Assembly (NCBI GenBank): GCA_019279435.1
Contig: JAAALK010000082.1
Coordinates: 78,092,989-78,156,988 of the forward strand
Direction: 5' to 3'
Source: Zizania palustris
Taxonomy: Eukaryota > Streptophyta > Magnoliopsida > Poales > Poaceae
DNA: 64,000 bases
Shown: in pieces, positions 1-9,445 of the stretch
Position numbering within the stretch: position 1 is the first letter of the stretch
Layout of the letters: each line of letters starts with the position of its first letter
Program-made: the position numbers and the translations under genes
The notes under the pieces: model-generated
Databases searched by the model: none
What the model was told of the DNA's origin: nothing
Seen by the model: only the letters and a program-made list of their open reading frames with translations

Positions 1-393
1 CGTCGTATCAGGGATGAGTGACGGTCTTTTGCTATGAGCTTTCAGGACATGCATTACCAATCTTTAGGTATGCATGAGTCTGCTTTTCGCTCTTATCCTG
101 ATTTTGAGGCCCCACATGATTTTGTGAGTGATTATGCCCCTCGTGGTGTACACCATGCTTCATATGGTGATAGACAACGTGTAAGAGGCTTTGATGCTCG
201 ATAGGTTGGGAGACCTCGTCATTTTCTAGGTTCACGCTTTGTAGGTAGACCATGCACTTTTTATCATGGTTCATATCCGGTGCATGATCAGTCTACTACT
301 TTGCCTGGTTCTCAATTTTTGCGATGCTGGATTCCAAAAAAGTTTTTAACTCACCCTCTCATTGAGCATTCGAGAGTTTCTAGCATGTTTTGA
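1..393 (+). pseudogene. gag: Cop1 gag C-terminal remnant (Sirevirus-like copia)
   Basis: This is the C-terminal end of a Ty1/copia gag, read in frame from base 1 to a TGA at 391-393. It aligns with the end of the Cop2 gag at about 45106-45331: both carry the run MHYxSLGMHES after a basic RRI(R/K)DE segment. Two in-frame stops (TGA at 19-21 and TAG near 205) show it is dead. The last residues resemble the tryptophan/proline/lysine tail of Sirevirus gags. Polymerase sequence should follow but is absent, so Cop1 has lost pol or is a gag-only derivative. The 5' part of the element lies outside the window. Confidence 0.75.
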
Positions 394-838
394 GGGGGAG
401 TTGTGTAGCATTGCATGAACTTCTGTCATATGATTAATTGCTTTTACAAGTACATGCTTTGTTAAAACTTTGTAGTATTGTCTATAATATTGTTGACGGT
501 ACTTGGCATGTTTTCATCTGATAATTGTCATGAGCATGACTTTTATTTGTGAAAATTTGAAAATGATCACTACTTAGTCTAGAAACTAGCTTGAATGGGT
601 TGAGTGCTTTTGCTATCTTGTACACACCTGATAGCTAGGTCCTTTTCACTTGGATGCTAATATGCAACTTGATTTCATCAAAAATGAATGAAAATGAAAA
701 TGAAAAATGAATGAAAATGAAAATGAAAATGAATGATATTCATGCTGTTGTGTGCTAAAATTGAAAAGATCCAGGTGGGTTTGCTTTGTCACACTACTTT
801 GTTCTGGACTGCTTACATAGCACTTTGGTAAGAACTGG
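394..838 (+). other. Cop1 non-coding region after gag
   Basis: AT-rich sequence with no convincing reading frame between the Cop1 gag tail and the Tat1 insertion site. It contains an ATGAAA-type microsatellite (681-735). Sireviruses carry a long non-coding stretch before the 3' LTR, which fits. The region resumes after the solo LTR at 1919. Confidence 0.6.
681..735 (+). repeat. AATGAAA microsatellite
   Basis: Imperfect repeats of the hexamer AATGAA/AAAATG. No coding role is seen. Confidence 0.8.
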
Positions 839-843
839 GACGT

Positions 844-1913
844 TGTTGGGGGAATATATTTCCCTTGAACAGGGGCCAAATGACGTCAGCCTCCGACAGC
901 CTTCGGCCCAGAGCCCAGTGCTGTCGGAGCCTGTTTTCTCTCTAAGAGTTGTTTTCAGGTCCCAAGGTGCCCTTCGGAGCCTGCAGCTTCGGAGCCCCCA
1001 GATCGGGGGGTCCGACTCGGAGCCCCCAGTTCGGGCCCACCCTCCGGGCGCAGGTTGCCGGAGGCCACCCTCCGGGTGTAGGACGCCGGAGGCCACCCTC
1101 CGGGCGAACGATGCCGGAGGCCGCCCTCCGGGCGTAGGACGCCGGAGGCCACCCTCCGGGCGCAGGACGCCGGAGGCCACCCTCCAGGCGAAGGACACCG
1201 GAGGCCGCCCTCCGGGCGAAGGACGCCGGAGGCCGACCTCCGAGAGCCTAGTTCGGGGGACCCCAGTTCGAGGCCCCGGTTCGGAGGCCCCCAGTTCGGA
1301 GGCCATTTCGAGGTCAAGGCTCCAAGACCCCAATTTGGAGCCTTGTTCGGAGCCTTGCTCGGGGCGTGCTTCGAAGCCCCCTTCAGGGTGCACCGCGGAG
1401 CCCTCTTCGCAGCCTCTGCCAGAAAGGCTCCGGCCCCTACTTCGAAGCTCAAGAAATATCTAAGTATAGGCCATACCGGGGGCCCCGCCGCCCCTGGTAT
1501 GTCGTTTAGTTAGTCAAAAGCCTGGCGCAGCCTGACACGCCTGTAAAGCTGTAAAGCTGCAAAGTACCTTTGTACCGTAGCTAGCCCTTTTTCCCCTCTC
1601 TGTCCCTGTGAGCCTAGGGCTCATAGGGGGCATCCCGGTCTTTTCCTTTGGCCTGCGCGCCTATAAAAGCAGGGCCAAGCCCTTGTAACAGGGACACACG
1701 CTCCAGGGGGCCAAGAGACCCTGGAATTATTGCTCTATATTAGGGCATACCATGCCAAATCCACCACAACTGGACGTAGGGTTATTATCTCCCAGGAGAG
1801 GCCCGAACCAGTATAAGCCCTTTTGTCCCTCTGTTAGAACCCTTCGAGGTTCATTCTCCACATCACACTCCACCACATAAAAACCTGCTGGAACTAACAC
1901 AATTGTTCCAACA
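844..1913 (+). mobile_element. Solo LTR of the Tat1 family
   Basis: A 1070-bp LTR starting TGTTGGGGG and ending CCAACA, flanked by perfect 5-bp target duplications GACGT (839-843 and 1914-1918). Its end meets target sequence and not a primer-binding site, so it is a solo LTR. It has a TATA box (TATAAAA, 1662-1668). It matches the Tat1 3' LTR (9446-10542) except for a few substitutions, a 1-bp indel and one fewer 28-bp repeat unit. It probably formed by LTR-LTR recombination from one of two tandem copies of Tat1. Confidence 0.92.
1038..1242 (+). repeat. 28-bp minisatellite in the solo LTR
   Basis: About seven units with core GCCGGAGGCCACCCTCCGG, an interrupted palindrome (CCGGAGG/CCTCCGG). 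The period of 28 is not a multiple of three, which is why long spurious reading frames cover it on both strands. The arrays at 3433-3692 and 9639-9872 are the same repeat with different copy number. Confidence 0.9.
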
Positions 1914-1918
1914 GACGT

Positions 1919-2333
1919 CATAGTGTATACTGAGATCAATGCTTTAAGATTCCGATGGTCTTTTGCTTGACCAAGGCTTGGCTTGGTCGGTTAGTATAAG
2001 GTTGACACGCAAATAACCCCTAGCATAAAAATGAAAAGTTAAAATTCATTGCATATCATGTTTGCTGAAGCACCTTGAAGTGGGATGCTTTTGGAGGCTT
2101 TTGGATTGTGTGGTTAAGAGGGAGTATTGGCTTTCATGTTGCATTGAGATGCTTTTTATGCTTTTGCTATAATGCTTTTTTTTGCATAAGGTTTTTGCCC
2201 AAGAGGGAGATCTCTTTTACTAAGTGACATATTTTTGCTCTTTTATGAGTTTTTATTGTCACTTGTGCGCTTAACTTGAATTCCTAATCATGTTTTTGCT
2301 TGGGGTTGTCAATGCCCTCATCAAGGGGGATAT
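1919..2333 (+). other. Cop1 3' internal region with polypurine tract
   Basis: Non-coding, T-rich sequence ending in a polypurine tract (CAAGGGGGA, 2322-2330) just before the LTR. Two earlier purine runs (near 2116-2126 and 2201-2210) resemble it. Sireviruses are known for repeated polypurine-like motifs upstream of the 3' LTR. The tract shows that what follows is a 3' LTR. Confidence 0.7.
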
Positions 2334-3267
2334 TGTGAAACCAAGGGTGGTTTCCGTCTGGATGATGAGTGATTCACATGGATGAGCTTTTGATCGATCA
2401 AGTGGTAGAGCGATTTGTTGTGTGTCAGGTTCAGTGCATCGAGCGGTTCAATGTAAAAAGAGGATTGGTTGCCGAGGGTTTCGGTGGTGCATCGTGTTCT
2501 TGTTTTGGCTTGTCTTGGATGTGTAGGGTGGAGATGATGACCAATGGTTGACGGCGAGTGATCAAGGGTCAAGTGGGGAGCTCGATGGCGGAGGATCAGG
2601 GAGGCCGGACGAAGTTGGAGAAGATCTCAAGAGTGCACGAAGAGAGCGAGCAAGACTTGCACGGACAATTGATTGTGACGGCGTGACGACCGGGTCTTCG
2701 AGAGGGCGGCCAGGGCAAGCATTCAGGTGGTTCGAGGGGATCGAGAGCGGAAGTGGCTTTCTGGAGCTCGGAGTCGCAAAGCGGTGTCACGAGTCGAAAG
2801 GTTGAGAGGCTTTGTTGGTTTTTGCTGAAAACCATCACAAATCTAGTTTTGTTGATTTTAATAGTATTGAGTCCTTTTAGTGTTGATTCTTTGTGTAATA
2901 AACTAGGTTTAATTTTAGTAAGTGTCTAGAGTAATTGTACTCCTTTGGTATATTTTTCAGAATTTCTTAATTATGAAAATATATTACAAGGAATAGGACC
3001 TTTGTGTAATATTTTAATTCTAAAGGGTTCTTTTCAGAAAATACCCCCTGGTTGGCCTATAAATAGAGGACCATATCCATGGGCAGGTGGCTGTTCTTTT
3101 GGCTCAACCAAAATAAAAAATCCATCAAATTTCTGCCATATTCTTGCTGCATTGCATCAAACTTGGCTACTGTTCATGATCCAAAGAAGAAACACTGCAG
3201 CGATGGAGTTCAGAGTTCTTGGTGCAGGTATGTTTTCAGGCTCAATTCGATTTTGTGCAGCATTTTC
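2334..3267 (+). mobile_element. Cop1 3' LTR, first part, duplicated copy 1
   Basis: The LTR starts TGTGAAACCAAGGG, matching the start of the Cop2 LTR (TGAGAAACCAAGGG, 40950). It carries a TATA box (TATAAATA, 3058-3065). It is cut at 3267 by the tandem-duplication junction; the second copy (10963 onward) continues. Small open frames here are not coding. Confidence 0.85.
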
Positions 3268-4364
3268 AGGCCAAATGACGTCAGCCTCCGACAGCCTTCG
3301 GCCCAGAGCCCAGTGCTGTCGGAGCCTGTTTTCTCTCTAAGAGTTGTTTTCAGGTCCCAAGGTGCCCTTCGGAGCCTGCAGCTTCGGAGCCCCCAGATCG
3401 GGGGGGTCCGGCTAGGAGCCCCCAGTTTGGGCCCACCCTCCGGGCGCAGGTTGCCGGAGGCCACCCTCCGGGCGCAGGACGCCGGGGGCCACCCTCCGGG
3501 GGAAGGACGCCGGAGGCCACCCTACGGGCGAAGGACGCCGGAGGCCGCCCTCCGGGCGCAGGACGCCGGAGGCCGCTGTCCGGGCGCAGGACGCCGGAGG
3601 CCACCCTCCGGGCGCAGAGTGCCGGAGGCCACCATCCGAGCGAAGGATGCCGGAGGCCACCCTCCGGCGAAGGATGCCGGAGGCCGACCTCCGAGAGCCT
3701 AGTTCGGGGGACCCCAGTTCGAGGCCCCGGTTCGGAGGCCCCCAGTTCGGAGGCCAGTTCGAGGTCAAGGCTCCGAGACCCCAGTTCGGAGCCTTGTTCA
3801 GAGCCTTGCTCGGGGCGTGCTACGAAGCCCCCTTCGGGGTGCACCGCAGAGCCCTCTTCGCAGCCTCTACCAGAAAGGCTCCGGCCCCTACTTCGAAGCT
3901 CAAGAAATATCTAAGTATAGGCCATACCGGGGGCCCCGCCGCCCCTGGTATGTCGTTTAGTTAGTCAAAAGCCTGGCGCAGCCTGACACGCCTGTAAAGC
4001 TGTAAAGCTGCAAAGTACCTTTGCACCGTAGCTAGCCCTTTTTCCCGTCTATGTCCCTGTGAGCCTAGCGCTCATAGGGGGCATCCCGGTCTTTTCCTTT
4101 GGCCTGCGCGCCTATAAAAGCAGGGCCAAGCCCTTGTAACAGGGACACACGCTCTAGGGGGCCAAGAGACCCTGGAATTATTGCTCTATACTAGGGCATA
4201 CCATGCCAAATCCACCACAACTGGACGTAGGCTTATTATCTCCCAGGAGAGGCCCGAACCAGTATAAGCCCTTTTCTCCCTCTGTTAGAACCCTTCAAGG
4301 TTCATTCTCCACATCACACTCCACCACATAAAAACCTGCTGGAACTAACGCAATTGTTCCAACA
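3268..4364 (+). repeat. Tat1 5' LTR (5' truncated)
   Basis: Starts at the GGCCAAATGACG part of the LTR, missing the TGTTGGGGG terminus, and ends CCAACA at 4364. TATA box TATAAAA at 4113-4119. It contains more 28-bp units (3433-3692) than the 3' LTR and differs from it at many sites. It is directly followed by the primer-binding site. Confidence 0.9.
3433..3692 (+). repeat. 28-bp minisatellite in the Tat1 5' LTR
   Basis: About nine units of the GCCGGAGGCCACCCTCCGG-type 28-mer. This is the longest of the three Tat1-family arrays in the window; unit edges are slightly degenerate. Confidence 0.88.
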
Positions 4365-4386
4365 GTTGGCGCCGTCCGTGGGGAAC
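4365..4386 (+). promoter_or_regulatory. Tat1 primer-binding site
   Basis: The sequence GTTGGCGCCGTCCGTGGGGA follows the 5' LTR directly. The same site follows the 5' LTR of Tat2, Tat3 (minus strand) and Tat4. It should pair with a tRNA whose 3' end is CGGCGCCA; I cannot decide which tRNA. Confidence 0.85.
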
Positions 4387-5644
4387 TTAGTACTAGAAGC
4401 TAAGTTCTCTACCACTGTCTGCAACTCGAAGTATGCCTGAGGGGGGAGCTTCGAAGCTTTCTTGCTTCGTGCCCCCTCCAGCAAGGGGCTTCGGGTACAG
4501 CTCGAAGGCCATCTTTGCCTTCCTCCATCCTTCACATACCGGAGACCACCCTCCAGCAAGGGGCTCCGCTACACATGTCGAAGGTCGCCGAAGCCCTAAG
4601 GGCTGCGAGGCCATCCTTCAACTACTTTGCGAGGTATGTCTACTATCCGAAGTACTACTTCGATGTACAATGTCGTGATCACTTGATATATATTCGAAGC
4701 CCAGCTTCGCCTTCGAAGCAAACTTCTGCCCCATCTTTTTGAGAAAAATTCGAAGCATCACTTCGCCTAATCAAAAACCCAAAGCCTTGCTTCGCCTTAT
4801 TTAAAATCCGAAGCCTCGCTTCTCCTTACAAAATCCGGAGTGCCCCTCCGAATGCTATACAGCGCCTCCGGGCCCATAGCAGTGGGCTTTGAGACTTCCG
4901 AGTGACGGCTCGGCAAGTCCGGGATTCCAGGCTTCGGCCTGATGCATCCCCGGGTCCAAGGTGGCCCAGAGTCGAAGGTGGCTCAGAGTCGAAGGTGGCT
5001 CACATTATCACAGGTTCGGTGAATCCAAACCAAATATCCTTCTCATTACAGGACCAAGTTCTGAAGCCTTGCTTCATTATCCAAACACGCTCCGAAGCCT
5101 TGCTTCGCGTGTTCATATAATATACGCCTAAGCGGCTCGAAGTCATACCTCGCTAAAATCTAAGTGCGTTTCAGAGCCTCGCTCACGCACAGCATCCAAA
5201 TCCTAGCATGCCGAAGCATGCCTCGCTAAATTTGGTTATGCAGAAGCCTTGCTTCGCACCAAGTTAGCACGTTTGAAGCCCAAAGGAGGACTTCGCTCGA
5301 TGAAATTCCGAGTAGCCGAAGACCTACTTCGCACCAAACTAAAGTGCTCGAAGCCCAGAAGGGGCCCTCGCTCAAATAAAACTTCATGCGTCGAAGCCGC
5401 CGAAAAGTGCACCCTTCGCATCCTTTATTTTTTGCCCGCACCAGCAATGGCTAAGTCCCTAGCTGCCACGAGCAAAGGGGGGAAGCATGTATGCGAGGTG
5501 CGTGAATGTAATACGTAGGACAAGCGTGACAAGCTAAAACGTTCGAAGCCAAATAATGCGAAGCATACAAACAAAGTGTGCAAATATAATCCATTCATTA
5601 AATGACAATTGAGAAGTGTGTTACAGGTATACTTCGAGAGCAAA
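4387..5644 (+). other. Tat1 repeat-rich spacer in place of gag-pol
   Basis: No gag or pol homology is visible. Much of it (about 4744-5410) holds irregularly spaced, degenerate copies of a palindrome-like CGAAGCCTTGCTTCG motif. Elements Tat2, Tat4 and Tat5 have about 60-bp tandem repeats at the matching place, just downstream of integrase and before the terminal exon of the antisense gene. Confidence 0.6.
4744..5410 (+). repeat. Interspersed CGAAGC...GCTTCG palindromic motifs
   Basis: At least eight imperfect copies of GAAGCCTTGCTTCGC and variants, tens of bases apart. They could fold into small hairpins. Their origin and role are unknown. Confidence 0.6.
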
Positions 5645-8600
5645 CTACGAGTAGTCTGTGTCTAAACCTAAGAAGAACCATGTGCGAGGCCCCATCCCTC
5701 GCTTGCCAATCTTTCGGCCAGGGCCCCCTCGGCTGGATGAAGCCTCGTCGGAGCCCGCTCTCCCATGTCCGGCTCGTCCAGGCTCCGAAGCCAGTGGACC
5801 TCGTCTTCCACTTTGCAGGTCGCTCCAAGTTAGTGAAGAAGGCGGTGTCGTATCAAAGGCAGAGAAGTCTAATGTTTCGTCACCCGCTAAGGCCGTCCGC
5901 GAATGTAAAAACAAAGAACCCAGAAGGTACTCCGTCTTCACAGCGGCTAGCAAATCCTGAGCTACGTCGGAGATGGCTTCGCCGTTAGGCCACCTCGGAA
6001 GCTTAAACCGAGGGGGACCTTCGGACCTAGCTACTTCGAGGACTGCCCACAACTGTCGAAGGCCTTCGGATTCCTCGAGCACTTCGAGGTCTACACTCAG
6101 AGGCTGAGCCTGGGCAGGTATAAAAGAACCCCCGCATTCATATTAATAAGCTGATAAAGTTTTACAAGCCTGCAGCTAAGTATTACAAAAAGGCCTAAGG
6201 AGATCTACACCTTCGGAGGCGGGGGTGTCGAAGTCGAAGGCTGGTCGGGCACAGCAGGTGCTTTAGATCGGCGATGTCGAAGGGCCTTCTAGAGGCCGAG
6301 GACTGCCTCGTGCCTTGCTCCTTCCAGGGTTCCTGCAGCCGCCGCCAGGCTCCGCGGACATCAGCCGGAGGGGTCACCATGTGCTGGCCCCCGAAGACCA
6401 CCGGGGTCACGGAGGTTGCTGCCTGAAGGTGGTTGCACCCCGCTTCATGAAGCATGTGCAACACCCCTTGGCCCGCGACTCGGCCGGCCATGAGAGCGAA
6501 GCCCGTCAGCGCTTCCTCCGCTATCGAAGCCGCGGTCTTCAAGAAATCGACACGGTCCCCAATCGGGTCCTGATCGCCAAAGTTCGGAGCCTGGCACTCG
6601 GTCCCTATTAACTCAAGGACCTCGGTCAGGATCTGAGTAGCTTCGCCAAGATTGGCCACGACGAAGTATTCAAGACCCTGGGCCCGTTGGCGGAGCGAAG
6701 CATTCTCCTTCGCCTGCCGAGCTTCGGCGTCCTTCGAAGCCTGGAGCTCTGCGCGGAGCCGAGCCATCTCCGAGGCCAAGGCTTCCTTAGCCTTGTCGGC
6801 CTCAGCCTTCGCCTCAGTAGCCGAAGCCTCAGCCCACCTCCGTTTCTCGGCTTCCTCCGAGACCTCGCGGCGAAGGGCCTCCTTCTCCTTTGCGAGGCGC
6901 TCCGTCCGCCTGTCGGCAGCAGTCGAAGCTGCTGCGTTCAGTGCGAAGGCCTGCATGAAGTCAAGAAATCATAAGTATTAACCAAGGGCTAAAATATAGT
7001 TCGAGGCTGCAAGGGGCTTCGCTCACCTGCATAAGGACTTCGTTCGAACTGACGAAGAGATCCGTGGGGTCCAAATGACTATGTTGGGCCACCAAGTCCC
7101 CTGCCTCCGCAGAAGCACAAGCCTCATGGAAGCCGTGGATCGCCGCCTCCATCACGCCCTCCCTCAGCTTGAAAGGGTGAACCACTGCCACGGTCGCCTA
7201 CGCGGGCTTCGGCGAGGCGGGTCTCAAGCCCACCACGTCGACATCTTCGTCGCTTCGAGGGACCTCGCGGCCTCCGCTGCCTTCGTCGTCGGACGAAGTA
7301 CTCTCGGACTCTGAATCGCTATCGCTGCCGCTGCTACTGCCGCTGCTGCTCGAAGCTTCCGTGGGCTTCGCATCGGCGGGCTTTGATCCGGCTTCGCCTA
7401 CCGGCTTCACCACGGTGGGCCTCGCGTCGTCTTCATCCTCTGCAGGGAGCCAAGTCAAGATCCGCATATTGAAGAGAAGCATGCAAAAAGGGTTTACCTT
7501 CGTCGGAGATTTCTTGGAAGGAAGGAGGGGCTAAGTGTGCCCTCCAACTCCTTCGCTGCGAGGCCGGCGCATCCACCTTCGCGCCCGAAGTTGTTGCCGC
7601 CGGAGCATCCGTGGCCTCCTTTGCGGCGGGAGTATGCGCGTCGGCCTCCGCCGCCGAAGGCTTCGCCGCTAGGGGCTTCGCTGCCCTCTTTGGGGTCGGA
7701 GTAGTTGCGGGCTTCGCCGCAACCTCCCCCGGGTTAGAGACTTCAGCCGCAGGGACCTCCCACCGAGGCCCCAGAGCATCCGGTTCGTCCCCGTCCCCCC
7801 TCTTCCTCTTGGCTCCGGCCGACGAGGTAGTCAGGTGGGCGAAGTCCGGCAGAGCAGGGAGCCCTCCGAGGTCGAGCGCGGTCCATACTCTGTTCCAGCG
7901 CTCCCAGGACCCCACCAGTGCGAGGCGCTGGGTCTGCTCCTCGGGGGTCGGAGTCCCAACGACTCGATCCGCCGCCGCGGTGACCTCCTCCGGAGTCCTC
8001 ATTTCGAGGTCGGCTGCATGAAAGGATAAAGTTAGAAGTGAAAAATCTACGAAGTATAAAAGGCAAAAAGATTGCGAAGCCTTACAGAAGCGGTCGAAGG
8101 CCAACTCACTAAGTTCCCCTCGACCCGAAGCCTGGAAGAGCCCTTCTGGCCAGGAGTGCGCGAGGGGGCTGAGCCGGAGGGTGATGTACTCCTCCGCGAG
8201 GTCCCTCATACTCATCTTCACCGCCACTCTCCAGAGCAGCAAGATCCTCGAGCGAAGGATGTCTTCGCTGGTCTTCACCACCCCTTCGCGTCGGTACAAG
8301 ATGTGGGCATTGGTACTCCGAAGGGGGGAGTTCGCGCCGACGGAGGCGTAGAACCACTCCTGATCCCACTTCGAGTACCACTTGTTGTTTACAGCCCTCG
8401 CCGGGAAGGTGTCCTGGAACTCCTTCAGAGCTGGAAGTTGGCGCTGCCAAAGGCCAGCGCCCTCTTGACGCGGTCTGTCCCCTCCCTCGGCTTCGGCTGG
8501 CAGTTGGCGTCGTGGAGGGCGACGAAGACATCCGCGTGGCCCTCGCAGCCCTCGGCCCTCATGGCCCATTCGAAGACAGCCAACCTCGCCACTATGTTGG

Positions 8601-8988
8601 GCGAAAGTTGAGGAAGCTCAAGGTTGTAAGCCTTGAGGACTTCACTCAGCATCCCCACGGCTGGCAGCCCGAGGCCGGCTTCGAAGAAGGCTTCGAATAC
8701 CACCACTTCGTCAGCTCGAGGCCTCGGCACGGCCTCCGACTTCTCCTGGACCCGAAGCTGGATCTTCGCTGCGACCCTCCCTTCGCAGGCCTTCCGGACC
8801 GACTCCTCCGTCGAGATCGAAGCCCTCATCTCCAAGGTCTGCTCGAACTTTTCGGAGGGCGTCCGAAGGTCCCTCGGTCCCAGCCGCCTAGGCGGAGGCT
8901 TCGCCGCTGCAGCCGCTACCGCTTGCAGTTGGGCGGATCTCGAGCTCGGGCCCAAGGCCAAGGGCTTCATCACGGCCTTCTTCGGCAT
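5645..8988 (-). pseudogene. Tat1 antisense spliced gene (five exons)
   Basis: Opposite strand to the LTRs. Proposed exons: 8988-8086, 8013-7498, 7439-7027, 6950-6211, 6109-5645; every intron is GT-AG (72, 58, 76 and 101 nt). Exon 1 encodes an Ala-rich start and a domain with VVFEAFFEAGLGLP and LPQLSPN, then WYSKW and MRDLAEE. It resembles the Pfam family 'putative gypsy type transposon' (PF04195). Exon 2 carries the basic patch AKRKRGD, exon 3 an acidic Ser-rich stretch, exon 4 a strong coiled coil rich in E, A, K and R. Exon 5 ends in WFFLGLDTDYS like the other copies. A 1-nt deletion near 8430 and a frame problem late in exon 4 make this copy probably inactive. The function is unknown. Confidence 0.75.
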
Positions 8989-9145
8989 CTCGGCGGAACT
9001 TCGGCGCGAAGGGCTAAAGCTGGCGAAGGGCTAAAGCTAGCGAAGGGTCCTCTACGCGAAGCTAGAAAGAAGAAGAGAGCGTAGGTTGTAAGGCAGTGAG
9101 AAGGAAGCAAATGAGGGCGTGCCGAAGCTGCACGCGGTAAACCTC

Positions 9146-9153
9146 TATTTATA
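9146..9153 (-). promoter_or_regulatory. TATA box of the Tat1 antisense gene
   Basis: Minus-strand TATAAATA about 155 bp before the ATG at 8988. A TATA box lies at a similar place before the antisense gene in Tat2, Tat3, Tat4 and Tat5, so this looks like a dedicated promoter next to the 3' LTR. Confidence 0.7.
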
Positions 9154-9431
9154 GGCGCGGTAAGAATTCCAACAGTCGTGGGCCGAACCCACCGTCAAGT
9201 GGGCCTCCAGCGAAGGCGAAGCAGCCCAGCGCAGGGTAACGGTAACTTTCTAGCCGTTGCGGAGCCGTTTGAGCTCCCGAGGTCTTTCTGACAAACTAGC
9301 GCAGGCATTTATTTCCTGCAGTTTTCGAGGTCACCTTCGGTCCGAGCTCCGAAGGCATGTTTTATCCGAAGTTGTATTTTGCAGGTCATTTGTCCTAAGG
9401 GCGCGCGCACCCCTTCGTCCCGAAGGCCTAC

Positions 9432-9445
9432 ACGCGAGGGGCTAC
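9432..9445 (+). promoter_or_regulatory. Tat1 polypurine tract
   Basis: ACGCGAGGGGCTAC precedes the 3' LTR. GAGGGGCTAC also precedes the 3' LTRs of Tat2 and Tat5, and its complement is next to the Tat3 3' LTR. Confidence 0.8.

Larger units (their letters stand above)
1914..3267 (+). repeat. Duplicated Cop1 segment, copy 1
   Basis: This 1354-bp block is repeated with equal length and only a handful of substitutions at 10543-11896. It contains the end of the Cop1 internal region and the first 934 bp of its 3' LTR. At 3267 the Cop1 sequence stops abruptly at GCATTTTC and joins Tat1 LTR sequence about 26 bp inside the LTR. Copy 2 continues into further Cop1 sequence instead. It is therefore part of a tandem duplication that also includes Tat1. 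Confidence 0.9.

Noticed and set aside
786..1463. Long overlapping reading frames on both strands in the Tat1-family LTRs (also 3079-3964 and 9309-10143)
   Set aside because: They come from the GC-rich 28-bp repeat, which has no stops in several frames. They cross LTR borders and have only repeat-like protein sequence.
844..1913. Two independent insertions of Tat1-family elements at the same GACGT site
   Set aside because: The 1354 bp after the site are also duplicated with the same length and near identity, which independent insertion does not explain.
2321..2838. Frames of 60-85 codons in the Cop1 LTR, repeated at 10950-11467
   Set aside because: Their presence twice reflects the segmental duplication and not conservation; they sit in LTR sequence upstream of its TATA box.
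5226..5518. Small overlapping frames in the Tat1 spacer
   Set aside because: Both strands are open over GAAGC-rich repeats, with no homology to the other Tat elements and no conserved start.
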